The notes: a model not told the origin generated them from the letters alone. Counted from the first letter of the stretch, positions 19,694-27,740 are shown. The stretch is DNA of 38,688 bases from an uncultured Verrucomicrobia subdivision 3 bacterium (GCA_903944085.1 CAJAQO010000308.1:1-38688), one strand, 5' to 3'. Made by a program: numbers and translations.

Positions 19694-19721
19694 AACGGCG
19701 CGGAAAAATTTCCGCGCCGTT
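19694..19721. terminator. Bidirectional intrinsic terminator
   Basis: A 13-bp perfect stem (AACGGCGCGGAAA with TTTCCGCGCCGTT) with a very short loop sits between the convergent zinc-ribbon gene and rplW. An A-run precedes it, giving a U-run for the leftward rplW transcript; a weaker TCGTGTTTC follows for the rightward one. It marks the end of the ribosomal operon. Confidence 0.88.
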
Positions 19722-19738
19722 CGTGTTTCAAATTTCGA

Positions 19739-20020
19739 CTAGGTCAAAACAATCTTGTCGCCTTCTTTTAAGGTGACGATGGCTTTTTTCCAATCCGACG
19801 CCTTGCCGGCCTGCGCGGTGCGCTTGCGGCGGTCTTTGCCCCGGACGTTCAGTGTATTGACGCGGGTGACCTTGACCTTGAACAGTTCCTGCACGGCCTG
19901 CCGGATCTGCGGCTTGGTCGCGAGGCGGTCGGCCACGATGGTGTATTGGTTATACTTTTCGCTCTGGCGCGTGCCTTTTTCCGTCAGGCGCACGGTCTTG
20001 ATAATTTCAAAAGGGTTCAT
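19739..20020 (-). CDS. rplW: Ribosomal protein uL23
   Basis: The 93-residue L23 sits at the exit of the peptide tunnel of the large subunit, where SRP and trigger factor dock. It reads MNPFEIIKTVRLTEKGTRQ, then the conserved KPQIRQAVQELFKVKVTRVNTLNVRGK and a lysine-rich C-terminal region. Length is normal. It is the last gene of a four-gene S10-type cluster and is followed by a strong terminator, so rplB and the rest of the canonical operon are not here. Confidence 0.96.
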   Translation of the reverse strand: MNPFEIIKTVRLTEKGTRQSEKYNQYTIVADRLATKPQIRQAVQELFKVKVTRVNTLNVRGKDRRKRTAQAGKASDWKKAIVTLKEGDKIVLT

Positions 20021-20021
20021 G

Positions 20022-20651
20022 TTATTCTTTCGTCAGACGGGCTTCGACTTGTTCAAACGCGCTCTTGGTGAAGACGAGTTTGTCCGGGCGCAACACGTCA
20101 TAGGTGTTAAGCGAGTCGCTGGTGGTCAGCGTGACGCCGCAGATGTTGCGGGCCGCGAGCGTGAGGTTTTTGTTTTCGTCGCCGTTGGAAATCAGGAGCG
20201 TGGTGCCCATCAATCCCAAGGCATCAATCACCTTGACGAAATCCTTCGTTTTGGCCGAGGACAATTTGAAATCGTCCACGATGATCACGTCGTTCAGCTT
20301 GAGCCGTTCGCTCAAGGCCTTGCGCAACGCGAGCGCTTTGGTTTTCTTCGAAATCGTCTTTGTGAAATCGCGCGGCCGGGGGCCGAACGTGACACCGCCG
20401 CCGACCCAGATCGGCGATTGGAAGGAGCCGGCGCGGGCGCGGCCCGTGCCTTTTTGCTTCCACGGTTTCTTGTTGGTGCCGGAGACTTCGCCGGCGTTCT
20501 TGGCTTTGGCGGTGCCACTGCGCTGCGCCGCGCGATACGCGGTCACGGTGTCGTGGACAGCCTGTGTGCCTTTGCCGTTTTCAACCACGGCGAACTTCAC
20601 TTCGAGTTCGCCGGCGTCTTTGCCAGCAGTATTTTTAATGGAAATTTTCAT
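20022..20651 (-). CDS. rplD: Ribosomal protein uL4
   Basis: The 209-residue L4 is a primary 23S rRNA-binding protein whose loop lines the exit tunnel. The conserved loop is visible (KPWKQKGTGRARAGSFQSPIW, with GGGVTFGPRPRDF after it), followed by the Rossmann-like globular part (LILISNGDE-type strand, NICGVTLTTSDSLNTYDVLR). It ends one base before the rplW start, implying tight coupling. In many bacteria L4 also autoregulates the S10 operon; no leader element for that is recognised here. Confidence 0.96.
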   Translation of the reverse strand: MKISIKNTAGKDAGELEVKFAVVENGKGTQAVHDTVTAYRAAQRSGTAKAKNAGEVSGTNKKPWKQKGTGRARAGSFQSPIWVGGGVTFGPRPRDFTKTISKKTKALALRKALSERLKLNDVIIVDDFKLSSAKTKDFVKVIDALGLMGTTLLISNGDENKNLTLAARNICGVTLTTSDSLNTYDVLRPDKLVFTKSAFEQVEARLTKE

Positions 20652-20660
20652 GGCTCGTTA

Positions 20661-21380
20661 TTATTTCTTGGCGGCGGCGGCGGCATTGGCGGCTTTGACG
20701 TCGGCCTTTTTCTTGCCAACGGAAGCAACCGGGGCTTTCCAGCCCTTCGGACGTTTCTTGGATTCGCGGATGACGACATAATCGCCTTCCGATCCAGGAA
20801 TCGCACCTTTGATGAGGAGAATGTTGTCCGCCTCGCGCACCTGAATCACTTCAAGGTTTTGCGTGGTGCGGCTTCTCTGGCCCATGTGACCGGGCATCTT
20901 GAAACCGCGCAAGACAGTGCCGGGAAACAAACGCTGACCGATCGCGCCACCGCGACGATGCCAGCCCTTGTGACCGTGCGTGGACGGACCGCCGCCGAAA
21001 TGATGGCGCTTCATGACGCCTTCAAAGCCCTTGCCTTTCGTGGTGCCGATGGCGTCAATGAAATCACCGACGGCAAACAGCGCCGGACCGACGACATCAC
21101 CGGGTTTCACGTCTTTGGAGAAGTTGCGAAATTCCTTGATGCGCTTCACGGCCACGCCATTCTGCTTTTTGATGTGGCCGAGCAACGCCTTCGTCAGGCG
21201 CTGTTCCTTCTGGTCATCAAAGCCGAGCTGGACGGAATTATATCCGTCCTTGCCCGCCTGCGTCTTCACCTGAAGCACGCGGTTGGGGCCGGCGAGAACG
21301 ACCGTCACGGGAATCAACACACCCTGCGAATTATAGACGCGCGTGTGACCGAGTTTTTTTCCTAAAAGTCCTAGTGGCAT
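20661..21380 (-). CDS. rplC: Ribosomal protein uL3
   Basis: The 239-residue L3 lies near the peptidyl-transferase centre and helps start assembly of the large subunit. Recognisable parts are [18 protein letters not shown] at the N-terminus, the central [27 protein letters not shown] extension and [20 protein letters not shown]-terminal tail ending in an alanine/lysine stretch (about 30 residues past the usual end) is extra. It is the second gene of the cluster, 10 bp after rpsJ. Confidence 0.96.
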   Translation of the reverse strand: MPLGLLGKKLGHTRVYNSQGVLIPVTVVLAGPNRVLQVKTQAGKDGYNSVQLGFDDQKEQRLTKALLGHIKKQNGVAVKRIKEFRNFSKDVKPGDVVGPALFAVGDFIDAIGTTKGKGFEGVMKRHHFGGGPSTHGHKGWHRRGGAIGQRLFPGTVLRGFKMPGHMGQRSRTTQNLEVIQVREADNILLIKGAIPGSEGDYVVIRESKKRPKGWKAPVASVGKKKADVKAANAAAAAKK

Positions 21381-21390
21381 GGTGGTGTCC

Positions 21391-21696
21391 TCAGATTTTG
21401 ATGGTGATGTCCACGCCGGCGGGCAAATTGAGCTTCTTCAATTCGTCCACGGTCTTGGCGGTCGGATCGAGGATGTCAATCAGCCGCTTGTGGGTGCGTT
21501 GTTCGAAAGTTTCCTGAGATTTCTTGTCCGAGTGCGGCGAGCGCTGGACAGTGAATTTCTCGATGCGGGTCGGGAGCGGGATCGGGCCGGCGACGCGGGC
21601 ACCCGTGCGCTTGACGGTGTCGGCGATTTCGCGGGCCGACTGGTCTATGACCCGGAAGTCATAAGCCTTGAGGCGGATTCTAATACGTTGAGCCAT
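21391..21696 (-). CDS. rpsJ: Ribosomal protein uS10
   Basis: The 101-residue S10 belongs to the head of the small subunit and, as NusE, to transcription antitermination complexes. It is conserved through [34 protein letters not shown] and [24 protein letters not shown]. It leads the ribosomal cluster. A sigma-70-like promoter sits about 70 bp upstream. The str operon genes (rpsL, rpsG, fusA, tuf) that often precede it are absent. Confidence 0.97.
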   Translation of the reverse strand: MAQRIRIRLKAYDFRVIDQSAREIADTVKRTGARVAGPIPLPTRIEKFTVQRSPHSDKKSQETFEQRTHKRLIDILDPTAKTVDELKKLNLPAGVDITIKI

Positions 21697-22029
21697 ACAA
21701 AGAACGATTGTCTGTTAATGGTTTACTAAATTTCTTTCCACTCCCGGTTTTTCCGAAAGCGGACGCGGATAATAGCAACTGTGCGCTGCCGTGCAATATC
21801 TTTTTTCAGGAATTTTGCTCGACCCGCTCGGGCCGCCTTCCAAATTCAAACACCATGGTTCGAAAAATAATTTCCCCGTCAAACTGAAAACGTTCCCGAA
21901 CGACATGGAAAAATGCCTGGCTAATCCAGAAAAAATTCCGGCCCAGGGCTTTGATTCTTCAGCACAACCGGTGCAACAGCGGTCGCGAAGCTTGCCGCCG
22001 GCAGCGGCTTCGTTTAGCGTGCGGCTGCT
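21697..22029. other. Divergent spacer, rpsJ versus metallophosphoesterase
   Basis: These 333 bp hold the probable rpsJ promoter (21769-21796) and, further right, a sequence with no gene that I can support. A CGAAGC/GCTTCG inverted pair near 21987-22013 precedes the phosphoesterase start. No S10 leader structure is evident by eye. Confidence 0.4.
21769..21796 (-). promoter_or_regulatory. Sigma-70-like promoter for rpsJ operon
   Basis: Read on the minus strand, TTGCAC (-35, 21796-21791) and TATTAT (-10, 21774-21769) are separated by 16 bp. The -10 is about 72 bp upstream of the rpsJ ATG, leaving room for a leader of roughly 65 nt. Confidence 0.55.
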
Positions 22030-22941
22030 ATGCCGCTTTATCTGCCGCAGCTCACACGCCGAGAGTTTTTAAAACGCGCCGCCCTCGCCGGGGCCGCCGT
22101 TGCGCTGGCGCCGCAAGGTCACGCCAGCCTGTTCGGCAAGGCGCGGGACAAACATGTCTTCGCTTTTTTTTCCGACGCGCACATCGCCAGCGATCCGGCC
22201 CAGACTTACCTCCGAATCAACATGGCCGACCAGTTCGCCGCCTGCGCCCACGAACTCGCTGCGTGGCCGGTGAAACCCGCCGCCGTCATCGTGAACGGCG
22301 ATCTCGCGTTCAAATTCGGCTTGCCGGAGGATTACGCGACGTTCGGAAGATTGCTTGAACCCGTCCGTGCGCTCGCCCCGATTCACCTTACGCTGGGCAA
22401 CCATGATGACCGGGAAAAATTCTGGCAGGCATTTCCGCGCGACGCGACGCGATTGAAAACTGTCCCGCAACGCCAGGCGTCCATCTTCGCCAGCGACCGC
22501 GCGAACTGGTTCCTGCTGGATTCACTCGACGCCACGAACCACACGCCCGGCGAACTGGGCACGGCGCAGCTCGACTGGCTGGCGCGCGAACTGGCGGCCC
22601 GCCCGGAAAAACCAGCCATCGTGGTCTGCCATCATCCCTTGGACATTACCGGGCTGATGGGGCTGAAAGATTCGCCGGCGCTGGAGGAACTGCTCGTGCG
22701 GCACCGGCAGGTGAAGGCGTTTATTTTTGGCCACACGCACGACTGGCAGGTGGAGCAACATCCAAGCGGCGTGCAGTTCATCAACCTGCCGCCGACCGGC
22801 TATGTTTTCCAAGCCGGCCGGCCAAGCGGCTGGGTGCGTGTCACGCTCGCGCGCGATGGCATGGAGGTGGAGTTGCGCTCGCTTGATCCAAAATACCCGG
22901 ATCATGCCCAAGTGCGGCGGTTAAACTGGCGTCCGACGTAA
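22030..22941 (+). CDS. Tat-exported metallophosphoesterase
   Basis: The 303-residue protein has a twin-arginine signal (TRREFLKRAALAGAAVALAP) and a calcineurin-like phosphoesterase domain with all metal-binding motifs in order: SDAH (Asp49, His51), NGD (Asp91), GNHDD (Asn124, His125), VVCHHP (His201/202) and FGHTHD (His235, His237). It should hydrolyse phosphate esters or cyclic nucleotides outside the cytoplasm with a di-metal centre. The 3',5'-cAMP phosphodiesterase-like subgroup is the nearest in layout, but the substrate is unknown. It stands alone, divergent from rpsJ, and ends at an intrinsic terminator. Confidence 0.9.
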   Translation: MPLYLPQLTRREFLKRAALAGAAVALAPQGHASLFGKARDKHVFAFFSDAHIASDPAQTYLRINMADQFAACAHELAAWPVKPAAVIVNGDLAFKFGLPEDYATFGRLLEPVRALAPIHLTLGNHDDREKFWQAFPRDATRLKTVPQRQASIFASDRANWFLLDSLDATNHTPGELGTAQLDWLARELAARPEKPAIVVCHHPLDITGLMGLKDSPALEELLVRHRQVKAFIFGHTHDWQVEQHPSGVQFINLPPTGYVFQAGRPSGWVRVTLARDGMEVELRSLDPKYPDHAQVRRLNWRPT

Positions 22942-22960
22942 GCTGAAATTAGTTGTATTC

Positions 22961-22987
22961 GCGCGGCATCGTCTAAGCCGCGCTTTT
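22961..22987 (+). terminator. Intrinsic terminator after metallophosphoesterase gene
   Basis: A 7-bp perfect GC stem, GCGCGGC with GCCGCGC around a 9-nt loop, is followed directly by TTTT (22984-22987), 20 bp after the stop codon. Confidence 0.72.
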
Positions 22988-22999
22988 CAAAAGGCGCAA

Positions 23000-23023
23000 G
23001 CCGAACCGGTGGTCCGGTTCGGC
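23000..23023 (-). terminator. Hairpin downstream of aceE, probable terminator
   Basis: A 10-bp perfect stem (GCCGAACCGG with CCGGTTCGGC) closes a TGGT loop 8 bp beyond the aceE stop. On the minus strand the T-rich run (CCTTTT) comes only after several bases, so termination is likely but less textbook than its neighbour. Confidence 0.6.
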
Positions 23024-23031
23024 CTTCGATT

Positions 23032-25728
23032 TCAAACAATTTGCGGCTGCACCATTTCCGGGTCCACGCCCAAATCCTTGATTGCCTGCGCGACGACTTT
23101 GCGGTCAATGAGCTTCTTTTCCGCCAGCGCGTAGAGCGTGCCGATGACGGTGGACTCGACATCCACGCCAAAAAACCGGCGCAATCGTGCCCGCGTGTCG
23201 CTGCGGCCAAAACCGTCCGTGCCGAGCGTGAACAAGCCGCCGGGAACCCACGGCGCAATCTGGTCCGGCACCGTGCGAATGTTGTCGGAAACGGCGACGA
23301 AAGCGCCTTGTTCCTTCGCCAGCAGCGTCTCGACGTAATTTTTCTTTGCCGGCTGCGTGGGATGCAGCATGTTCCAGCGCTGCGTGCGGATGGCGTCGGT
23401 GCGGAGCAATTTGTAGCTCGTCGCGCTCCAGACATCGGCGCTCACGCCGTATTTTTCCGCAAGAATCATCTGCGCCTTCAACGCCGATTGCATGATGCTG
23501 CCGCTGCCAAAAATGTGCGCCTTGATTTTTCCGCCGTCGTAACCGGGCTTGTATTTATACAAGCCGTTCACGATGCCGTCCTCGACACCGGCAGGCATTG
23601 GCGGCATCGGATAGCTTTCATTGTAGAGCGCCAGGTAATAAAAAATGTCCTCCTGCTCGACAAACATCCGGCGCATGCCGTCGGTGATGATCACCGCGAG
23701 TTCAAAACCAAACGCCGGGTCATACGGCAGGCAGGTCGGAATCGTGCTCGCGTGCAAGAGGCTGTGGCCGTCCTGATGTTGCAAGCCTTCGCCGTTGAGC
23801 GAGGTGCGGCCGGAAGTCGCGCCGAGCAAAAAGCCTTTCGCGCGAATGTCACCGGCGAGCCAGAACAAATCGCCGACGCGCTGCGGACCAAACATCGAGT
23901 AATACGCGTAAAACGGAATCATCGGCACGCCATGCGACGCATAGCTGGTGCCGGCGGCGATGAACGACGACATCGCGCCCGATTCGCTGATGCCTTCTTC
24001 GAGGATCTGGCCGTCTTTCGCCTCGCGATAATACATCAACGATTTCTTGTCCACCGGTTCGTAGAGCTGGCCCTTCGGCGAATAGATGCCGTAATCTTTG
24101 AACAACGCATCCACGCCAAAGGTGCGCGCCTCGTCAGGAATAATTGGGACGACATTCTTGCCAACGCCTTTATGCCGCAACAAAATTGCCATTAAGCGCA
24201 CAAACGCAGACGTGGTTGAGATTTCGGTAATCGAACCTTTGAAGAATTCGGCAAAGTAATCCAGCTTCGGCACGTCGAGCGTCACCGGCTTGACGATGCG
24301 CGCCGGCACAAAACCGCCCAGCGCCTTGCGGCGTGCGAGCAAGTATTTTGTCTCCACGCTGTCCGGCGCGGGCCGGAAGAACGGCGTTTCCGCGATCACA
24401 TCGTCGCTGATCGGAATGTCAAAACGCCCACGGAACTCGCGGAGCTCCTTCTCGTTCATTTTTTTCTGCTGGTGCGAAATGTTTTTGCCTTCGCCGGCTT
24501 CGCCGAGGCCGTAACCTTTGACGGTCTTGGCGAGAATGATCGTCGGCTGGCCCTTGTGCTCGGTCGCGGCTTTGTATGCCGCATACATTTTGCGCACGTC
24601 ATGGCCGCCGCGCAGCAGCTTGGAAATTTGCTCGTCGCTCAAATGATTCACGAGTTCGAGCAGCTCGGGATATTTGCCGAAGAAATGTTTACGCGTGTAG
24701 CTGCCTGGCTCGACCACATATTTTTGATAGTCGCCGTCCACGCATTCTTCCATGCGCTTGAGCAGCAAACCGGATTTGTCGCGGGCGATGATGTCGTCCC
24801 ACTCGGTGCCCCAAATGACTTTGATGACGTTCCAGCCCGCGCCACGGAACAAGCCTTCCAGTTCCTGAATGATTTTTCCATTGCCGCGCACCGGCCCGTC
24901 AAGCCTTTGCAAATTACAATTGATGACCCAGACGATGTTGTCGAGATTTTCGCGCGCCGCGAGCGTGATCGCACCGAGCGATTCCGGCTCGTCGCTTTCG
25001 CCGTCACCGAGGAAGGCCCAGACTTTTGGTTCCTCTTTCCAATTCGTCAGCCCGCGCGCCTGCAAGTAGCGGTTGAACCGCGCCTGATACAGCGACATGA
25101 TCGGGCCAAGGCCCATCGAGACCGTCGGGAACTGCCAGAACTGCGGCATCAAATACGGATGCGGATACGACGACAGGCCGCCGCCCTCGGCGAGTTCCTG
25201 CCGGAAATTTTGCAGGTGCGTCTCGTCAATCCGGCCTTCCATGTAAGCTCGCGCATACATTCCGGGCGCGGCGTGACCTTGAAAATAAACCTGGTCGCCG
25301 GGAAAATCCTCCGTGGCTCCGCGAAAAAAATGATTGAACGCCACTTCGTAAAGCGTCGCCGACGAGGCGAACGACGCGATGTGCCCGCCGACTCCTGCCG
25401 TCCCAGAATTCGCCTTCACCACCATCGCCATCGCGTTCCAGCGCATGATGCTCTTGATGCGCCGCTCGATGACGCGGTCGCCGGGATATTCCGGCTGGTG
25501 CGAGGCCGGAATCGTGTTGACGTAAGGCGTCGTTAGGCCGGCAGACGTCGGCGGTGCCGCGCGCAACTCCTGCGCCAGCTTTTCGAGCAATTGCGCCGTG
25601 CGCTCCGTGCCCTGGCTTTCGAGCGCCAGCTCAAAAACCGACCGGAATGATTCGGACAACTTGTCGCCGTTGCCGCCGGCCGAAGCCGGGACACGCGCGC
25701 CGTAAATTTCTTTTTTAGATGATTTCAC
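23032..25728 (-). CDS. aceE: Pyruvate dehydrogenase E1 component, homodimeric
   Basis: This thiamine-diphosphate enzyme of about 898 residues decarboxylates pyruvate and acetylates lipoyl-E2. It is the single-chain AceE type: N-terminal QPEYPGDRVIERRIKSIMRWNAMAMVVKAN, the TPP motif from GDGESDE to NCNLQRLDGPVRGN, a transketolase middle part (FIAAGTSYASHGVPMIPFYAYYSMFG) and a C-terminal domain. Length is normal for AceE. The start is uncertain: a GTG at 25728 or a TTG at 25755; I chose the GTG because it leaves 90 bp for the promoters shared with the divergent lipoate ligase gene. Its partners aceF and lpd are encoded about 5.3 kb to the left, same strand, with unrelated genes between. Confidence 0.96.
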   Translation of the reverse strand: MKSSKKEIYGARVPASAGGNGDKLSESFRSVFELALESQGTERTAQLLEKLAQELRAAPPTSAGLTTPYVNTIPASHQPEYPGDRVIERRIKSIMRWNAMAMVVKANSGTAGVGGHIASFASSATLYEVAFNHFFRGATEDFPGDQVYFQGHAAPGMYARAYMEGRIDETHLQNFRQELAEGGGLSSYPHPYLMPQFWQFPTVSMGLGPIMSLYQARFNRYLQARGLTNWKEEPKVWAFLGDGESDEPESLGAITLAARENLDNIVWVINCNLQRLDGPVRGNGKIIQELEGLFRGAGWNVIKVIWGTEWDDIIARDKSGLLLKRMEECVDGDYQKYVVEPGSYTRKHFFGKYPELLELVNHLSDEQISKLLRGGHDVRKMYAAYKAATEHKGQPTIILAKTVKGYGLGEAGEGKNISHQQKKMNEKELREFRGRFDIPISDDVIAETPFFRPAPDSVETKYLLARRKALGGFVPARIVKPVTLDVPKLDYFAEFFKGSITEISTTSAFVRLMAILLRHKGVGKNVVPIIPDEARTFGVDALFKDYGIYSPKGQLYEPVDKKSLMYYREAKDGQILEEGISESGAMSSFIAAGTSYASHGVPMIPFYAYYSMFGPQRVGDLFWLAGDIRAKGFLLGATSGRTSLNGEGLQHQDGHSLLHASTIPTCLPYDPAFGFELAVIITDGMRRMFVEQEDIFYYLALYNESYPMPPMPAGVEDGIVNGLYKYKPGYDGGKIKAHIFGSGSIMQSALKAQMILAEKYGVSADVWSATSYKLLRTDAIRTQRWNMLHPTQPAKKNYVETLLAKEQGAFVAVSDNIRTVPDQIAPWVPGGLFTLGTDGFGRSDTRARLRRFFGVDVESTVIGTLYALAEKKLIDRKVVAQAIKDLGVDPEMVQPQIV

Positions 25729-25818
25729 TGGGTTAAACTTGTCTTGCGAACACAAAACAATCCTCGCACATCAAAACAAATTTGTCTCCCCGACGCCAGC
25801 CAAATTACCGCCCAAACC

Positions 25819-26562
25819 ATGACGCGCCTTGACCTCAAGCTCATCTTGCCCGCCGAAAATCTCGCTGCGGACGAGGCGCTGCTCGACTGGTGCGAGACGG
25901 GCGCGGGCGACGAAACAATTTTATTTTGGGAGCCGCGCGACACGTTCGTCGTCGTCGGCTACGCGAACAAGGTGGCGGCGGAAGTGAACGCCGCCGCGTG
26001 CGAGAAAAACGGGATTCCGATTTTTCGCCGCTGCTCCGGCGGCGGCACCGTGGTGCAAATGCCCGGCGGCTTGAATTACAGTTTGATTTTGCGCATCACC
26101 GAAACCGGCCCGACCCGGAACATCACAACGGCCAACCAGTTCATCATGGGAAAAAACCGCGTCGCGATTGAAAGCATTTTCCCCGACTCCGCACTCCGCA
26201 CTCCGCACTCCGCAATTTCTGTGCGTGGTCACACGGATTTATGTTTGGACAATTTGAAATTCGCCGGCAACTCGCAGCGCCGCCGGAAAAATTTCCTGCT
26301 CTTCCACGGCACGCTGTTGTTGAACTGTGACCTCACGCGCATCAGCGAGTTGCTTTTGATGCCGTCGCTGCAACCCGATTACCGCGCCAGCCGGCCGCAC
26401 GAGAGCTTTGTGACGAACTTGAATCTGCCCGCAGAAAAAGTAAAAACCGCGCTGGCCAAAGTGTGGAATGCAAACGAGGAATTAGCCAATCCGCCGCTGG
26501 AAGAAATCGCCCAACTCGCCAGCGAGAAATACTCAACGAGCGAATGGAATTTCAAATTTTAG
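25819..26562 (+). CDS. lplA: Lipoate-protein ligase A family protein
   Basis: The 247-residue protein belongs to the biotin/lipoate ligase fold: FWEPRDTFVVVGYANK, RRCSGGGTVV (70-79), GGLNYSLIL and DLKF-type lysine segment NLKFAGNSQRRRKN (Lys147). It would attach lipoate or octanoate to E2 proteins, here most obviously AceF Lys41, and it is divergent from aceE. Residues about 123-134 (PDSALRTPHSAI) are encoded by a GCGGAGT-type dispersed repeat and fall in a loop that normally has no such peptide, so the gene tolerated an in-frame insertion. The ATG at 25819 is set by homology. It could be a lipoyltransferase/octanoyltransferase (LipM-like) rather than a true ligase. Confidence 0.87.
   Translation: MTRLDLKLILPAENLAADEALLDWCETGAGDETILFWEPRDTFVVVGYANKVAAEVNAAACEKNGIPIFRRCSGGGTVVQMPGGLNYSLILRITETGPTRNITTANQFIMGKNRVAIESIFPDSALRTPHSAISVRGHTDLCLDNLKFAGNSQRRRKNFLLFHGTLLLNCDLTRISELLLMPSLQPDYRASRPHESFVTNLNLPAEKVKTALAKVWNANEELANPPLEEIAQLASEKYSTSEWNFKF
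26185..26217. repeat. GCACTCC tandem repeat inside lplA
   Basis: Four near-identical 8-bp steps of CCGCACTC lie in frame in lplA and encode SALRTPHSA. The same word in opposite orientation occurs in the hairpin at 34288-34358. It behaves like a dispersed repeat that inserted into a coding loop. Confidence 0.75.
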
Positions 26563-26564
26563 GT

Positions 26565-26634
26565 CTCACGCCAAGCCGCCAAGCCGCCAAGAATAAAATA
26601 TTTCAGACTTTGCGCCTTGGCGTCTTTGCGTGAG
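26565..26634. repeat. CTCACGC palindromic repeat between lplA and fumB
   Basis: CTCACGCCAAGCCGCCAAG at the left and CTTGGCGTCTTTGCGTGAG at the right are inverted copies with two mismatches around an A/T-rich centre. This is the widespread CTCACGCAAAG-type intergenic repeat of environmental bacteria. It lies between convergent stops and may double as a transcription stop. Confidence 0.8.
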
Positions 26635-26635
26635 T

Positions 26636-27211
26636 TCAGAGCCGCGCCACCAGCGCCGCCTGGCTCTTGGCAAAAATTTCCTCGTGCAGCGAATTCCCGT
26701 GCGCGTCAATCGTCACCACCGCCGGAAAATCCTCCACCGCCAGTTCCCAGATGGCTTCCGGCGAGCCGAATTTTTCGAGGAAATAAACATTGCGGACTTT
26801 TTTGATGCACTCGGCCAGCACCTGCGCCGCGCCGCCGATGGCGTGCAAATACACGCAGCCGTATTCCTTACACGCCGCCTGCGTCTTTTCGGCCATGCCA
26901 CCCTTGCCGATGACGCCGCGCAATCCGAAATCGCGGATGACCTGCCATTGATACGGCTCCTCGCGGATGGACGTCGTCGGCCCGGCAGCGGTGCAAAGGT
27001 AGCTGCCGTCCGCCTGCTTCATCATCACCGGTCCGCAGTGATACATGATACCGTCCTTGAAACTGACGCCGTCCGGCAGCGCGCCGCCTTCGTGCAAATA
27101 TTTGTGCACCGCGTCGCGCCCGGTGAACACCGTGCCGGAAAGCAGCACCTCGTCGCCGACTTTCAGCGCGCGGATTTTTTCTTCGGTGAAGGGGAAAGTT
27201 AACTTTGTCAT
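26636..27211 (-). CDS. fumB: Class I fumarate hydratase, beta (C-terminal) subunit
   Basis: The 191-residue protein is the swivel (beta) subunit of the two-subunit, iron-sulfur class I fumarase/tartrate dehydratase family, which interconverts fumarate and malate. Conserved features are LTFPFTEEKIRALKVGDEV, LSGTVFTGRDAVHKYL, HCGPVM, AAGPTTSIRE, GVIGKGGM and YLHAIGGAA. Length is normal. The alpha subunit gene is on the same strand but 3.2 kb upstream instead of directly adjacent; accessory DNA lies between. Because the two subunits must assemble, their separation implies that fumB now has its own promoter. The beta fold is shared with L-tartrate dehydratase, so that activity remains possible. 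Confidence 0.92.
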   Translation of the reverse strand: MTKLTFPFTEEKIRALKVGDEVLLSGTVFTGRDAVHKYLHEGGALPDGVSFKDGIMYHCGPVMMKQADGSYLCTAAGPTTSIREEPYQWQVIRDFGLRGVIGKGGMAEKTQAACKEYGCVYLHAIGGAAQVLAECIKKVRNVYFLEKFGSPEAIWELAVEDFPAVVTIDAHGNSLHEEIFAKSQAALVARL

Positions 27212-27266
27212 GGCCGCAACCTAAACAATTCGCCTGCGCATTTCCACCGGGAAATGTCTGCGAACT

Positions 27267-27740
27267 GCGCCGAGATCCCTTTGGGAAACTCCGAGCCATG
27301 TCCATGCTCGGCCCAGTGGTGATTTTGCCGGGACGAGACGCTTTCCTGCCGGGACGGGCAGTCGGCCAGCGAGGGCGAGGCTGAATTGAACGACCCGGAG
27401 CGACGTTCCAGCGAGGGCGAGAACCCTTCCGAACGGGGCGAGCGACTGATTTTCTGGGGCGAGACGGAATCCAACCGGGGCGAAATCCATTTTTGCCGGG
27501 TCGAGGTCCGTTCCCGCAGAGGCAAGCGACCATCTGGACGGGGCGAGTTCGAATCGCCCTGGGGCGAGCTGCAATCTGACGAAGGCAAGCTGGGTTCCGA
27601 CAGGGTCGAGTTGAGATTTATCAGGGGCGAGCAGTCTCCCGACAAGACCGAGTTGTCTTCCAACCGGGACGAGATGCGTCCGACTTGGGGTGAGATTGGG
27701 TTTTTTCGGGGCGAGCGGCGTTCCGAACGGGGCGAGCGGC
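27267..27740 (+). repeat. Array 2: twenty-three 21-bp-phased units with core GGGGCGAG
   Basis: The word GGGGCGAG (or close variants GGGTCGAG, GAGGCAAG, GGGACGAG) recurs at exact 21-bp steps. The CGAG element is at 27271, 27292, (27313 degenerate), 27334, 27355, 27376, 27397, 27418, 27439, 27460, 27481, 27502, 27523, 27544, 27565, 27586, 27607, 27628, 27649, 27670, 27691, 27712 and 27733. All cores have one orientation. The other 13 bp of each unit are unrelated. Degeneracy is greatest at the left end. Open frames on both strands here are a by-product of the multiple-of-three period. The array lies between fumB and a broken DUF2283 gene. Confidence 0.93.
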
